64,000 nucleotides of DNA from Rhododendron vialii (GCF_030253575.1 NC_080568.1:18861501-18925500), one strand, 5' to 3'; numbered from the stretch's first letter, positions 12,479 to 24,304 are shown. The notes: generated by a model from the letters alone, not told the origin. Numbers and translations are program-made.

Positions 12479-12855
12479 GATTGGCAAAAGCAGACAAAAG
12501 AAAACAAAGTAGCGCATAAGTAAAACAAATCAACCTGAACCCAGCAAGGAGACGGCAGGACAGAGGAAAATAACTCACAAATTGAACCTTACGCTTTTGG
12601 ATTCATTTGCCCAAAGAGCCATTGCCTTCACTTCTCATATCTAGGGTTTTTTTCGGAGAAACCTCAAAACTAGCATCCCGTTACCACCAGACTTCTGACA
12701 ATCTTCGTCGATCATAGGGTTTGAGAGAGATAGGAACGGATTTGGAGAGACCCGGGGAGGGGGGGGGGGGGGGGGGTGTGTGGGCGGCAGATTTTGAAAT
12801 TGGGAACAACCCGTGCATGAGAAGAAAAATGCCTTAACGGTAGGTTCCCCAACAT

Positions 12856-12891
12856 ACTTTCACCAGTAGGATCCGTTCCTCTTTAATATAG

Positions 12892-12952
<61 letters not shown>

Positions 12953-13012
12953 CACCAGTAGGATCCGTTCCTCTTTAATATAGACCTCTCTCTCTCTCTC
13001 TCTCTCTCTCTC
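12856..13012. repeat. Duplicated unit ending in (CT)n
   Basis: A 37-bp leader starting ACTTTCACCAGTAGGATCC is present twice (12856 and 12948), each followed by a CT tract, long in the first and shorter in the second. This looks like a tandem duplication mediated by the microsatellite. Confidence 0.9.
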
Positions 13013-13220
13013 TAGAATGTGTTCAGAAATTCAAACAAAGAATTGCACGAGTGAGGATTTCCTCCTGGTAAGATACGCATGCCGATCTGCACAAACGGCT
13101 CCATGTAGATCGTGTGGGTGTGTTTGCCAAACCAGCCTTGGTCTTGATTATAAGGAATAACGAGAAACCTATAGAAACAGAGACACGGCCACACCGACAC
13201 AGAGACATCCAACACCACCG

Positions 13221-13450
13221 ATGATTCCAACCGTTTAATAATTTTTTAAAAATTAAATGCACTTGTGAAAAATCAGTTCAATTCGATATGTGTAAATTAC
13301 TCAATTCAATCTTCCGTTTTTTTCTTTTGATCGAATTCATAAAAAAAAATGAAAGATTGGATCGAGCACTTATACATATCTGATTTAGCTGATTTTTTGC
13401 TGGCCCACGTGATTTTTTTTTAAATTATCGAACGGCTCGGATCATCCGTG
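13221..13450. mobile_element. Foldback MITE
   Basis: The left arm (GATGATTCCAACCGTTTAAT) and right arm (ATTATCGAACGGCTCGGATCATC region) are imperfect inverted repeats around an A/T-rich core. It shares the CGGCTCGGATCATC word with the foldback elements at 4.2-5.1 kb. A related, less symmetrical copy lies at about 21150-21330. Confidence 0.7.
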
Positions 13451-13581
13451 CGAGCCCCGGAGTGAATCCCACAGGCCTATCTGTATGCCCGGTTGATGTG
13501 GGGTGTCGGTTTCCCTAGCATCTTCCTAACAAAATTTAGCGCTCTTTTTTTTTCTTTTTTTTACCAATATTGTGTACATTA

Positions 13582-14094
13582 GACCCCGTTCTAGAACACC
13601 TTCTTAAGAAATACTCCTTCCGTCCTTTTTTAAGTGTCCTGCTTCGTAACTCCAACTTATTAAAAAGATATTATCATTACACCTTTCACATCAATTTTTT
13701 CCTCCACTTTCCCTACTTACCTATTATCATTACACTTTTACTCACTAACTTTTCAAAATAAAATTTACTTTTAGGGACAAAATAGACAATGCACCAACTT
13801 TTACTCCCCTAACTTTACAAAATAGACACTTATTAAGGGACAGCCCAAAATGGAATACTGGACACAAAATAAGGGACGGAGGGAGTAAGTACTTATTTTA
13901 CATTTTCAAACTCAAAAATAATGTAAACGAAAAATAAATTTTCTATTTTTTTTGCACCGTATTAAAGATCTCATTGAGATCTCTTAAACAAAATCCATAT
14001 TACATATTTTTAGATTTCAATAAGTCTATTATTTTTTAACTTAAAATTGCCTTCTTAAAAAATAAGTACTTATTCGGCTTTCTGAAACGGAGCC
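13582..14094. mobile_element. PIF/Harbinger-like MITE interrupted by a Stowaway MITE
   Basis: The ends are inverted repeats (GACCCCGTTCTAGAA / TTTCTGAAACGGAGCC) flanked by a 3-bp TTA target duplication (13579-13581, 14095-14097). The interior carries a palindrome around AGATCTCATTGAGATCT that recurs, diverged, in the elements at 51330-51541 and 51647-51974. There is no transposase. Confidence 0.8.
13614..13885. mobile_element. Stowaway (Tc1/mariner) MITE nested in the Harbinger-like MITE
   Basis: It starts CTCCTTCCGTCC and ends GGGACGGAGGGAG, the usual Stowaway termini, with the TA target duplication at 13612-13613 and 13886-13887. It is 272 bp long and non-coding. Confidence 0.9.
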
Positions 14095-14265
14095 TTAGTG
14101 GGTTAGTAGGATATTAGAGTTAGCACACGAGAGGTCCAAGGTTATCCATAGCCCTAGCCCCCAAAGCCCGTCCCTTTTGAGACTCAAACCGAGGCCTCCA
14201 CGAAATTTACATAGACTTACAAGAAATTTAGCTCTTAACCTATGCATGAAATTTACAAAGACTTA

Positions 14266-14392
14266 GGCCCCGTTCCGTTAACTAAAATAAGTACTTATTT
14301 TTTAAATTAAAGGAAATGTATTGTGGTATTGACCTGTCTCGTAAAGTAAAACATAAATATTTCAAAAATAAAAATTGTAGCAGAATAGGGCC
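14266..14392. mobile_element. Short Harbinger-like MITE, deletion derivative
   Basis: GGCCCCGTTCCG at the left and AGAATAGGGCC at the right, flanked by TTA (14263-14265 and 14393-14395). It shares end and subterminal words with the element at 13582-14094 but is only 127 bp. Confidence 0.75.
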
Positions 14393-14595
14393 TTAAGGCT
14401 CCATTCTTCCCGATTTTTTTTGTCTAAATCTTTTTCCATTATTTTTGTAGCTTTTTGTCGAGTGTTTCATCGTAATTTTTAAGGTTAATCACTCTTCTCG
14501 ACAGTGAAAATGTGGACTGATATTGAAAACAATTTATAGAAGACGACACTTTAGGAAAAAACAAACAGCTATTTGGTAGTATTTTTTTCGGAGAA

Positions 14596-15018
14596 ATGAT
14601 AGAGGTACCGATTAGGGGGAGGGATTTCGTACCGACGGCCACTGACGGGCCGTCTCCGGCCACTGACGGGCCGTCTCCGGCCACCGGACGGCCGATCCGA
14701 GCCGTCTAAAAATTCTATAAAAAAAAACCAAGGGGCCCTATGCGAGAATCAATGGCATCCGAGGTGTGTAGGGTGCTTGATCCGAGCACCCCTTTTCGTG
14801 TGTATATGTATATACGTGTATATACACGAAAAATGGATGCTCGGATCAAGCACTCTACACACCTCAGATGCCGTTGATTCCCGCTCAAAGCCCCTCGGTT
14901 TTGTTTTTTAGAATTTTTGGACGGCTCGGATCGGCCGTCCGGTGGCCAGAGACGGCCCACCGGCGGCCGGCGGTACGAAATCCCTCCCCCCTTGTCGGTA
15001 CATATAGCAACACTCTTT
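14596..15018. mobile_element. Large foldback element with GC-rich arms
   Basis: About 200-bp imperfect inverted arms meet at a TA-rich loop near 14800-14828 (GTGTATATGTATATACGTG). The outer arm words are GGGAGGGATTTCGTACCG and its complement. The left arm has an extra tandem copy of a GGCCACTGACGGGCCGTCTCC unit (around 14638-14680). There is no coding capacity. Confidence 0.8.
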
Positions 15019-15599
15019 CCTTTTTTTCGCCTTTCATAATTTTTTTTAGCCGTTGGTCATAGATTTTTACTTTTTAGACTTTTCTCATCGTGAATCTAAC
15101 AAAAATTCAGAAAAGATGAACAAAGCACACAATCTCATATTCCTTCTTGCCACATCCTCTTTCTTGGCATTATTTTTTTCACGGTAGAAGAAATTTATTA
15201 ATTTTTGAAAAAAGAAAATAAAGATTAAATGGACCAAGAGCCTTGGTGTTAGATAGAGAAATAGATATTCTATCCATGCGTTGGCATCCTTTTTACAGTT
15301 TTTCTTGTTTTATATACTCCGTACTTCTCAAGTGGCAAAGAAACATCAATTGGATTTACCTGGAAAACCATAACACAATAGGATGTTGTGCTACACCTAA
15401 ATTCTTATTTTTATCACAAGTGTATAATAAAATTTGACCTATTTTTCCCTCATTATCCATTGTGTATATACATATATTTTTTGGGGCTAATTTACCCTTT
15501 TCCACAACGGCACAACCATGTAGCAAAGAAGGATGATTTTCTCATCTAGGTACATTACCAAACTTTGATTAAACTATCACCAACGGCGTAATTACGGCC

Positions 15600-15916
15600 T
15601 TATATGTCTTGAAACTGCTTTGATCTTGTGAGGTTAAATCTAGATGCCTCGTTCGCATCATCGATTAATAAGAACGCATTTTCTTTCCCATTAGTGTCTA
15701 TGAATTTCGTTACAATCAACTTCTCCATGACCTCAAGCCTTGGGTTAACTAGTGCCAAGAGTAAATTATAGGTTAGATTAATACATGTCGCTTATGATAC
15801 TAGGGAAATGACTAGTATATATTGGACATTGTAGCCTACCTTAATTCCTTTGGCTTCCAGGGTTTTTAAGATCTCGATTAGGGTTTCGATACCCGTACTG
15901 TCTATGCAGGTAACTC
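15600..15916 (-). pseudogene. STAS-domain fragment of a sulfate transporter (SULTR-like)
   Basis: The minus strand from 15916 to 15840 reads VTCIDSTGIETLIEILKTLE with a following GTAGGC donor. From about 15761 to 15600 it continues as LVNPRLEVMEKL and ends in a TAA. IDSTGI followed by a helix and then LVNPRLEVMEKL is the typical C-terminal STAS arrangement of plant SULTR transporters, which move sulfate with protons. No transmembrane exons are present in the window, and I see no good acceptor directly before the second block. I take it as a stranded gene fragment. The group within the SULTR family is not resolved. Confidence 0.72.
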
Positions 15917-16005
15917 CTACAAACACCATATTTTGTGTTTTGTAAGCAACATCCTACACATAGGTTGTAAACATGACGTTAGTCTCCTGTATTGGAAATT
16001 TTACA

Positions 16006-16242
16006 GCCCGTTTGGATGGAAGGGTTTCACGAGAAAAGAAATGAAAGAGTTATGGTTTATTGTGAAATCCCTCGTTTGGATTGAACATTTTGGTGAAAAA
16101 TGGAGAGAAAAACACAAAAAAGAAACGTTTTAATTGAACCTTTCCCTTTCTCTTTCTCACCTAATCTCACAAAAAATTGCAAGAGTTCGTGAGAAAGGAC
16201 TCCCTTTTCTTCTCTCTCCCTATTTCACCACCCAAACAAGCT
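16006..16242. mobile_element. MITE-like element
   Basis: The ends AGCCCGTTTGGATGG and CCACCCAAACAAGCT are imperfect inverted repeats, and internal words near both ends (GTTTCACGAGAAA-like) also mirror each other. It is non-coding. The target duplication is not clear. Confidence 0.6.
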
Positions 16243-16985
16243 ATTACTGAGTCATGCTGATTCTTACCTCCCAATTCTAGGAAAATGTGCTCAATATAGC
16301 TTCCTTGATCAGCATCTCTACTTGCTTGTTCATCTCTAACTCATCTCAAAAATCCTACTCAAATTAAAGTTGCACACAAAAAAAGCCATAAGATACCCTC
16401 ATAATCAGCACTTTCCAATATCAAAAACTCCGAAAATGAGTAAAAAAAGCCATATACTGTAGTTCATTACAAACGTGTGAAGCCCCAAAAATTAGAGTTC
16501 CACATCGATGGGCTCTGAAAAATGAAAGAAATATATAAGTGATTACGACCAGCTACTGTACAACCTGAACTTAACATTTTAAGCCACGTAATTAGGGCTT
16601 AGCAGGTTAGCTGAGGTGGGTTGTTACATAAAGTCATGTCATTCTTAATAAAAATAAATTTTTTGTGTGTATAATTTTTGTTTTGCAATTTGTGATATTT
16701 GGTGAGAATAAAAAATAGACCACTAAATTTCAGTGTTTCATTTCTCACAATCTGTAACTTCTTTATTTAATTATCTAAATGAGTGATAAAGTTACTTGTT
16801 TCATTTTTACACCTACTTGTCAAACAAAGGGCTTGAGAACAAGGTTTCCGAGTCACATTGTTAAAAAAGAAAACAAATAAATCCGAGTCACGACACAGTG
16901 AGCTAGGACTCATAAAACTCGCGAGTCAATATCCCAACTCGCGAGCCACTCTTACGCCGTACGGCCGTAGCTCTCGTATATTGTG

Positions 16986-17030
<45 letters not shown>

Positions 17031-18719
17031 GCATCGAATTCGATTCGCTGATCACACATGAACCTCGAATTTGTATCGAGAAATATGGAACAGTCGTTGT
17101 CATGATCAACAGGTAATCAATCTATCATCTGGAATAAAAAATGCTCGTAGGATTTGTTAAATCGCCTTCGCATGCGTCGTGTTTCTTTTCGCCGCTACGG
17201 TATCATGCCCAAGCCCGATCGTTCGCTCGGTAACGATCTTCGTCAAATTCGTATGTGTGGTTGTCGATTTTCTGATTATAAATTCTCTTTCCTTCTGTTT
17301 TTTTTCTCGGAAAAAAATCGGCTAAATAGCTAATGATTTGGCTACACAAACATACGTCGTTTTGCTGTGTAAGTATTTCTGTACGATTATTGTCTTCGAA
17401 ATTAGCTTGCTTCCGTTGGTGCTGCAAGTGATGCCTTTCTTCGTATTTGTGGACCCTTTTATTCCTTTCTTGAATTCTATGTTAGGTTTCATGATCGTGA
17501 TAGCTCTTCAGCCTCTTCCTCACGTGGAAGAATGCCGGTAATTAGAATTTAGAATGGATCTGGGTTTAGGTTCGCAGTTTTTTTCTTTCATTTTCTTAAT
17601 TATTTATCTATTTATATCTTATACAACTCAAACTTCATGTCTTAGAAAAACAGCACAAGGATTAAATATAGGGGTTTAATTTACAATTTTGATGTGAATT
17701 GTGACGGGGAGAAATGATGATGGCCATTTATTGTGGAAAGCTTGATATCTAATTTTCTGCTTAAAAATTGGTGGGAGTTGCCGATCAAAAAAAATATTGG
17801 TTAGGTTACAAGTTTGAAGCTTCATCTTTGTTTATCTAAAATTTGGTTATCCAGGCTGCCATTTACATGGGTGAAGATGGCTAAGGTTGCAGCATTATTA
17901 GATGTGTTGTTCCTTTTTGTACTTGATTAGGCTTTTCAAGTTTACATCTCCAAATTATATTTTCCTTGAATAAACATCATCTGTCACCTGTTTAAAATAT
18001 TCAGAATTACATATCAGTTATCTGTATGTGGGTTTTCTGAACCACAAAGCTGTCTTGCAATTGTCTGAGCGCACTCTTAAGTTTGTTTTGGTACATTAAA
18101 CCTTGTATCTGTATGAAGGCTACATGGGATCCTTCTCCCATAAATTATGGTTTTGTTCATTTCCATATTATGGATGGGGGCACAGGGCCCCTGATGCTGT
18201 CGTGTTATCATTGCAATTCCACTGTTGTCTACTGCTGCATTGTGATATCGGGTTTTTGGTGTGAGAAAGTTCAATGGTCCATTTGTTTTCCATTCTCAGA
18301 TGAATGTAATAAACATTTCCTTCGGATGAGGATTCTCCTTGTGGTTTGATATTGGTTTGATACATTGGATGATTTCTAGTTATTAACGGACTGCACTGTG
18401 CTTCAGCTGGCCTATAAGTTATATCTTTCAAATTCAGTATTAGAATAAAAAGAGAGTAAGCCATTCCGTAATTTTTCCGCCTGATCTTTTGGTCTTACAA
18501 ACATTGGCTTTAAGAGTGATTGATTGCCCTTCTCCGACTTTTACTGCCCAACCTTAAGAGAGGATGGCTAATGCAATCCGCTTTAGATCTGTTTATGTGG
18601 TTTTCAATGCTGGAAAAAGAATGTTGACTTCCAATAATATTTTCCAAGTTCAATGTGTCTTAAACAGTCTTGTATTGTCTAGTGAGAGTGCATTGATGTT
18701 GGGCATATATTTGCTGCAG
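16243..18719. other. Region 5' of the OTU exons: possible leader, no recognised exon
   Basis: At about 16475-16627 a TGTGAAGCCCC...GGGTTGTTACA block looks LTR-like but lacks a matching target duplication. A GA tract (16990-17027) is followed by an open stretch ending AACAG with a GTAATC donor at 17112, which could be a first exon. I could not find an exon that would supply the N-terminal part and the single base G needed to open the OTU frame at 18720. Confidence 0.4.
16990..17027. repeat. (GA)n microsatellite
   Basis: About 19 GA units, about 1.7 kb upstream of the first OTU exon. It could lie in a 5' leader. Confidence 0.95.
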
Positions 18720-20283
18720 GCATACCAGGAGATGGAAGATGCTTGTTCCGGTCTGTGGTCCATGGTGCTTCTCTGAGAGCAGGAAAGCCATGCCCTAGTG
18801 AGAGCCTTCAAAAAGAACTTGCTGACGAGCTTAGAACTAAAGTACACAATCTCATTCATATTTCATGTATTTTTTAGAAGTCTTATCCTCATTGACCTTT
18901 TAAAAGTTTTTGCTCTTAGGATTAGCTATTGTGTGTCTAGATCATATGATAAGAAAGTGGTAAGAATAATCACCCTTTAGGAAGAGGGAAGCATAATTTC
19001 ATGCATCTTTTTATCTCCATAATCCACACAATTGAATCAGCTAGTTAAGTGAACTTAAGTCTTCACAATACAGCCACATTTATATCTTCTTTGTTCTCTT
19101 TCCTTCATTCTTGTTGGCATAGTAAATGTGTTTCAAGACCACCCACTTTCTTTGGTTTTTAGTTTTTCCAGTTGCCTATGTTTACTTTGTGTGCTTGTTT
19201 ATGGTCTCATTGTGGAAGGGCCAATCTCATTTGACAGGTTGCTGATGAATTCATCAAGAGGCGGACAGATACTGAATGGTAAAGAGGACCCATTTACATT
19301 CAAATTGTGTTTGCTTTGTATTGTTTTGTTGGACAGTTAGTTCATCTGATAGAAATCGTCTTCTTGACAAAACTTTGCACTTCATAAATCAGTGAAGAGG
19401 TAGATTTTGTATACTTTCCAAATGATTATCCTTCATATCATTTGATCACGACTTAGGTTGTCCAGCTAGCATTTTATGTTTGACAAGTAGTAAGTAGTAT
19501 GAGTGTAACTGCAGTGCTTAATTCACTAACCTTGCATATGTAGCGGATTTTATAAAGTCAACCAATGGGATTCGTTCTGTGGAGAGTAATTGAAATATGT
19601 GAATATGCAGGTTCGTTGAAGGTGATTTTGACACGTATGTAACGCAGATGCGGCAACCCCACACTTGGGGAGGGGAACCTGAGCTGCTCATGTCCTCTCA
19701 TGTCCTACAGTAGGTCTCCCATATCATCAATTGAATTCTCACCTAAGTCCTACCAAATCATGTGACTTCTGAACTTAGTTGTCCTACCAAATCATGTTGT
19801 TAGCCAATGAATAGCATAAATAGACTCTTTCTTCGAATCTTCACTTCAAGATGTTTGATATAAGGTAAATTTTCGTTTATGTAGAGATTGTATTCAGTTC
19901 TGTGTCTAAAACTAGACCAGGTTGAATGGTTGGAACTGTCTTTTGACATTCAATTATTCGTGTTCGCAGTTTGATACTTGAGACCTTCTAGACTGATGGT
20001 TTAGATATATCTGTTCTGTTTTTTAATTCACTCTTCAGTCTTCACTATCCAGTTGCAGCTGTCCAAGGATACATTGCAAAGCCTCTTCCTCAAATTAGTA
20101 TTTCTCATTGTTTGCAGGGTTCCCATCACAGTGTACATGTGGGATAACAAGTCTAGCTTTCTTAAGGTTATAGCGGAATATGGTCAAGATTATGGCAAAG
20201 GAAACCCAATTCGGGTTCTTTATCATGGGTACGGACACTATGATGCATTACAGAGTCCTGGCACTTCACAGTCCCTGTTGTAA
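18720..20283 (+). CDS. OTU-domain cysteine protease (deubiquitinase), last four exons; 5' end unresolved
   Basis: Four exons with GT-AG borders join in one frame: 18720-18841, 19238-19278, 19611-19709 and 20118-20283 (stop). The product begins with GIPGDGRCLFRSVVHGA, continues ADEFIKRRTDTEWF and WGGEPELL, and ends YHGYGHYDAL plus a short tail. The OTU catalytic residues are all present: Asp (codon at 18731), Cys (18740) and His (20236). OTU enzymes cleave ubiquitin chains. The closest remembered plant relatives are the Arabidopsis OTU4-type (At3g57810) proteins, which carry a longer N-terminal region before GIPGDGR. That region was not found, so this is either a gene with a distant or divergent 5' exon, or a 5'-truncated copy. 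The exon phases and lack of stops argue that this part has been under constraint. Confidence 0.85.
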
Positions 20284-20807
20284 GATCCTCACCTCATCTT
20301 TATATATGCTTCCTTGTGAAACTGAATTTAGTAAATGCATCCTCAACTTTTAAGGCCAATACCATTATGGTCCATCTTTGGTTTGTAGTTCACATCCCTG
20401 GGTTTTAAACATAATGAGCATCTTATTTTTGCATGTTATCATAGGGTTACGTCCCACTACGAGCGCAACTCTTGTGTTTAGTTGCAATCTTTGAGATTCT
20501 ATATCTAGAGCTGTTTGCAATTAACAAATTGCAGTGAGCTGCAGGCTAGTTTTGCTCTGTTAGTTCATGTTTTTTTCTTTTTGGGTTATTTATTGTTTAT
20601 CCATATGTAATCTGAATTAGATTTTTCTTAATCGTTCTGTAATTTGTCAAGAGGGTATGCAAAATAACTTCAAAGTGAAAGTCCTTTTTTTTGAAGAGCA
20701 AAAAAAAAGAAAAGAAAAGAAAAGAAAAGAAGAAGTCATATTGCTTCCTAATCCAAACGGATCAAACCCTTTTTGGTGATGTTGGCAGGTACAAGAAAAG
20801 ATGAAGT

Positions 20808-20995
20808 GATGTTTGCACTGGAGAATGATGTATGGTGTCTTTTGGCCATGTACAAGTAGTAGCTGAAGATTTCCTTGACTCGTAATACAACAATATAAAG
20901 CGATGTTTGCACTGGAGAATGATGTATGGTGTCTTTTGGCCATGTACAAGTAGTAGCTGAAGATTTCCTTGTACTCGTAATACAACAATATAAAG
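20808..20995. repeat. 94-bp tandem duplication downstream of the OTU exons
   Basis: Units 20808-20900 and 20902-20995 are almost identical, differing by about one inserted base. They lie 0.5 kb past the stop codon, in the 3'-UTR or just beyond. Short open frames on the minus strand here are artefacts of the repeat. Confidence 0.92.
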
Positions 20996-22106
20996 CCAAT
21001 GTACTTTAGATGTGTTTAGACTTGGACACAAAATATGCAAATAAGGCAATATGCAAATGAGATGTGATAATCAAATGGACCCTTATTTCTCATTCCTTCG
21101 AATTGAGTTTTCTTACTCACAATTTTATCAAAAATAATTCGGCCACCAGCACGCTGTGTGGGGCCCACTCCGGGTCCTGTATGGATGATTCAAGCCGTTT
21201 AATAATTTTTCAAAAAAAAATTGAGTGAGCTTGTGAAAAATTAGCTCAATCCGATATGTGTATATGTTCGATCCAATCTTTCTATTTTTAAAAAAACGGA
21301 TTGAGCTAATCTGAATGAATGCTCATTTTTAGTCTGAAACAGAATTGGAGTGTTTAAAATGCAACAGTTTCTGGAATTTAGGAAGTTTCTGTTCTTGGAT
21401 CTCAGATTGTGGAGGAGAATAGAAAAGATGGGAGAATAAATGGACAGGGAACAATCTAAGGCTCAGTTTGGCAAAAATTTTTGGATATTATTGCCGCTAT
21501 TTTTTTTTAGAATTTGTTTAAGAAGTTTCATGTCAATTTTTTTGATTAATCATTCTTCTTGACAAGCTGAGTCCAAAAGGTAAATAATTAGGACCAAAAG
21601 TAAAGAAAAAAGTGTAAAATTTAGTTTTTACTGTTTTATTGTCTTCTTTGCATTCTTTTCAACTATGGTCCCTATTTTCATATTTTTCTCAAATTCTCAT
21701 GTCGAGATAAACTATTGATTCCCAAAATTTTTGTGAAAGGATAAACAAAAGGTATGCAGAAGACAATAATACTCTATGTATGCAGAAGACAATAATACTC
21801 TATCTTTAATTAGGAAATAATTTAGGCCATATATTCTCCCTTTCGTTTGGTAGTTAGGATAATTAAGGGGAGTGATTTTGACACTCTTTAAATTGATAAC
21901 CGCACTCCTGAAAGGGAGTGTCAAAATCAATTTGGAGAGTGCCAAAATCAGATTTCACCGCGTGTACATTGAAAAAAGTAGATATCATACGCATTTTTTA
22001 TATAGGTGCATACATATAGCCACCTGTACATTGAAAAAAGTAATTACGACAGATTGATCATGAAACAAAATCTACACATAGAAAGTGAATAATTATGAAA
22101 TATTTA
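20996..22106. other. Gene-free stretch with a degraded foldback copy
   Basis: About 21150-21330 matches the foldback family seen at 13.2 kb (CCGTTTAATAATTTTT, AATTCGATATGTG-like words), but the right arm is poor. The rest is AT-rich, with a short repeated GTATGCAGAAGACAATAATA near 21753 and 21779. No gene is seen. Confidence 0.5.
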
Positions 22107-23071
22107 GGGAAAAAAACGAAATGGTCCCTGTAGTTTAGTATTTGTGTCAACTTGGTCCCTGTAGTTTGAATTGACTCGATTTACACTCTGAAGTTTCAAT
22201 TTTGTTCCAACTTGGTCCAATTACTAACTCCCGTTAGCCTCCGTTAACCCTATACACAAATGGGTCTCTTTTCTGGTGAATTACCGAACCCTTTCTTCTC
22301 TAACCTTGTAGACCTAAAGCCTTTTCCTAAAAAGCAAAACGAAGTCACTCTTTTCTAAAAACCGGGTTCTCTGACCTGTGTTTTTTTTTCTAAAATACTT
22401 GAACTATTCTTCCGATATTCAAGAGGTGACCAGATACACCTAAACTTTATGCCCGGTGGAAACTCTAAGTTATTTTCTAAACCCCTTTTGTGGCCCAAAC
22501 TACGGCCGGACCTGATTCTCCTTTACCCGGAGATATGTAGGCAGCTTGATGAAAGCTCAGTCCCTTTTTAAAATAAAACCCACTTCAATTTCTAAAGTTC
22601 AAACATTTTTCAAAAATATCCGAACCCCTTTTATAAAACACAAAACTCCTCATTTTTCCTTTCTTTTCAAGAACCACATTGCAATCCATAGGAACCCGAT
22701 CACTTATCCAAGCCCTAATCCCTCTCGCTCCTTCCCCCGACGGAGAATGAGACACGTTTCGGTCGAAGGTAAAATCCTGGGCGCAACAAGTGGAGAATGG
22801 AAGCTGTGAAAAAAAAAAAGAGAATGGAATAATGAGGCTCTGTGTTTTGGTTCAGAGGTATATTAGGGCAAGAGTAGAATGACAGATTATAGTTTTAACC
22901 CTATAAAAGGGGCCCATTCGTGTATGGGGTTAACGGAGTCTAACGACAGTTAGTAATTGGACTAAGTTGGAACAAAATGAAAATTACAAAGTGTAAATCG
23001 AGCCAATTCAAACTGCAGGGGCCAAGTTGACATAAACACTAAACTACAAGGACCATTTTGGCTTTTTTCCC
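22107..23071. mobile_element. MULE-type non-autonomous element with long TIRs
   Basis: The inverted terminal repeats are about 160 bp (22107-22265 and 22905-23071) and begin GGGAAAAAAACGAAATGGTC. A 9-bp target duplication AAATATTTA (22098-22106 and 23072-23080) is diagnostic of Mutator-like elements. The interior (about 22270-22900) contains no transposase. Part of it, near 22440-22545, resembles sequence I associate with plant LTR retrotransposons, so foreign sequence may have been captured. The open frame at 22546-22809 has no recognisable domain. Confidence 0.9.
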
Positions 23072-23506
23072 AAATATTTATCATGAAAGTAATTATGACA
23101 AATCTATTATGAAAGAAAGTAATTATCGTAAATTTGTCATGAAAGAACTATATACATAGAAAGGAAGTACTTAAGAAAATTTTATCATGTACATATGAAA
23201 AAAAAAATTATTACAAATTTATTATGTTCAAAATAGGTTAGGCAAAAAATCGAACATATGAGGAAAATCTCTGTAGTATCACGACCACATATATCCAATT
23301 TATTGATTAATAGTAAATTGGATGTTCTATCCGACTGCTCTAAGTACACAATAGTTATAATCTCGACAAAGCTTCGGTTATCATTTTGAGATATTTTTCT
23401 GGAGTATTTGATTACATAAAGATACATTGCCTAAAAAGATGAGAATAGAGGAGAATAGATTTATTAGAAGATATTCTCTATATCTTTTAAAAAAGAAATG
23501 ATCTGA

Positions 23507-24301
23507 GGCCATCCACAGCGGTATAATCAAAAAAGGATAACCAAAAATTGACACTTCAGCTTTTGATTATTCACTTAAGAGGTTGCTAAGCTTAACAATA
23601 TTAAGCTTCACTATGGTCACTTCTAGTCCATAATCAAAATATGGAAGTCTACTACAATTTCATTCTCTCTCTCCCCTGTTTTCCGTCATTCACTTCCCTC
23701 CATTTACGTTTTTTATGAGTTAAAATATATCGATTCCCTCTCTTAATTTTGAAAAAAAAAATCGGTGACTTTCTTCTCTCCTATTATGATTTTTTCCTTT
23801 TTTTTTTTTTTTTGGTTGGGGGGGGGGGTGGGTAGTAGAAACAGGAAAAAAGAGTGAAACACTTTAATCCGGTGACGATGGATTGAATTTTAGATGATCG
23901 AGAGATATGAGTTTCACTTTTGGAGGAAAAGAAAGAGAAATAATTTGTTGGCGAAGTGAAAAAGATATAGAGTAGCGAAAAAGCTTGGCTACATAAAATT
24001 TTTATTCTTCAATTTTATTTTTTTAACCAAAAAAAAAAAAAGAGTGGGCGAAGAAGGGAAGAAGAAAATACTAGTTGAAGCATGTATGTATACAAATTTT
24101 GGAACTAGTTAACTTATGTGGTGTAGGATTCACAAATTTTGATTATTGAAAAAGGTTGTTAGTTTTGGTTATCCAAAGCCCAAAATTTGATTATTTCTAA
24201 GGATGTTGCTAAGTTTGATTATACCATTGTAAGTAATCTTTTGCATCAACATTGTTAACTTTAAAAACAATTGGCATTTGATTATACCACTGTGGATGGC
24301 C
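23507..24301. mobile_element. PIF/Harbinger-like non-autonomous element, copy 1
   Basis: TIRs GGCCATCCACAGCGGTATAA / TTATACCACTGTGGATGGCC-like, with a 3-bp TGA target duplication (23504-23506, 24302-24304). It is 795 bp and A/T-rich with no transposase. A second full copy is at 41260-41954. The host sequence on its left (about 23425-23503) is repeated on its right (about 24326-24400), so it landed in or next to a local tandem duplication. Confidence 0.9.
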
Positions 24302-24304
24302 TGA

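Larger units (their letters stand above)
11136..13220. other. Gene-free stretch with microsatellites
   Basis: This is where the missing 5' half of the RIC1-like gene would be expected, but no exons of it were recognised. It holds an AAG run (about 11626-11656), two CT tracts, a G16 run near 12761 and AT-rich sequence. A minus-strand ATGGCTCTTTGGGCA followed by a GTAAGG donor near 12600 could be a first exon of something, but nothing downstream supports it. Confidence 0.4.

Noticed and set aside
12590..12640. Minus-strand ATGGCTCTTTGGGCA with GTAAGG donor as first exon of the RIC1-like gene
   Set aside because: RIC1 proteins do not start this way and no continuing exon was found.
20647..21049. 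Three overlapping minus-strand open frames
   Set aside because: They arise from the 94-bp tandem duplication read in different frames.
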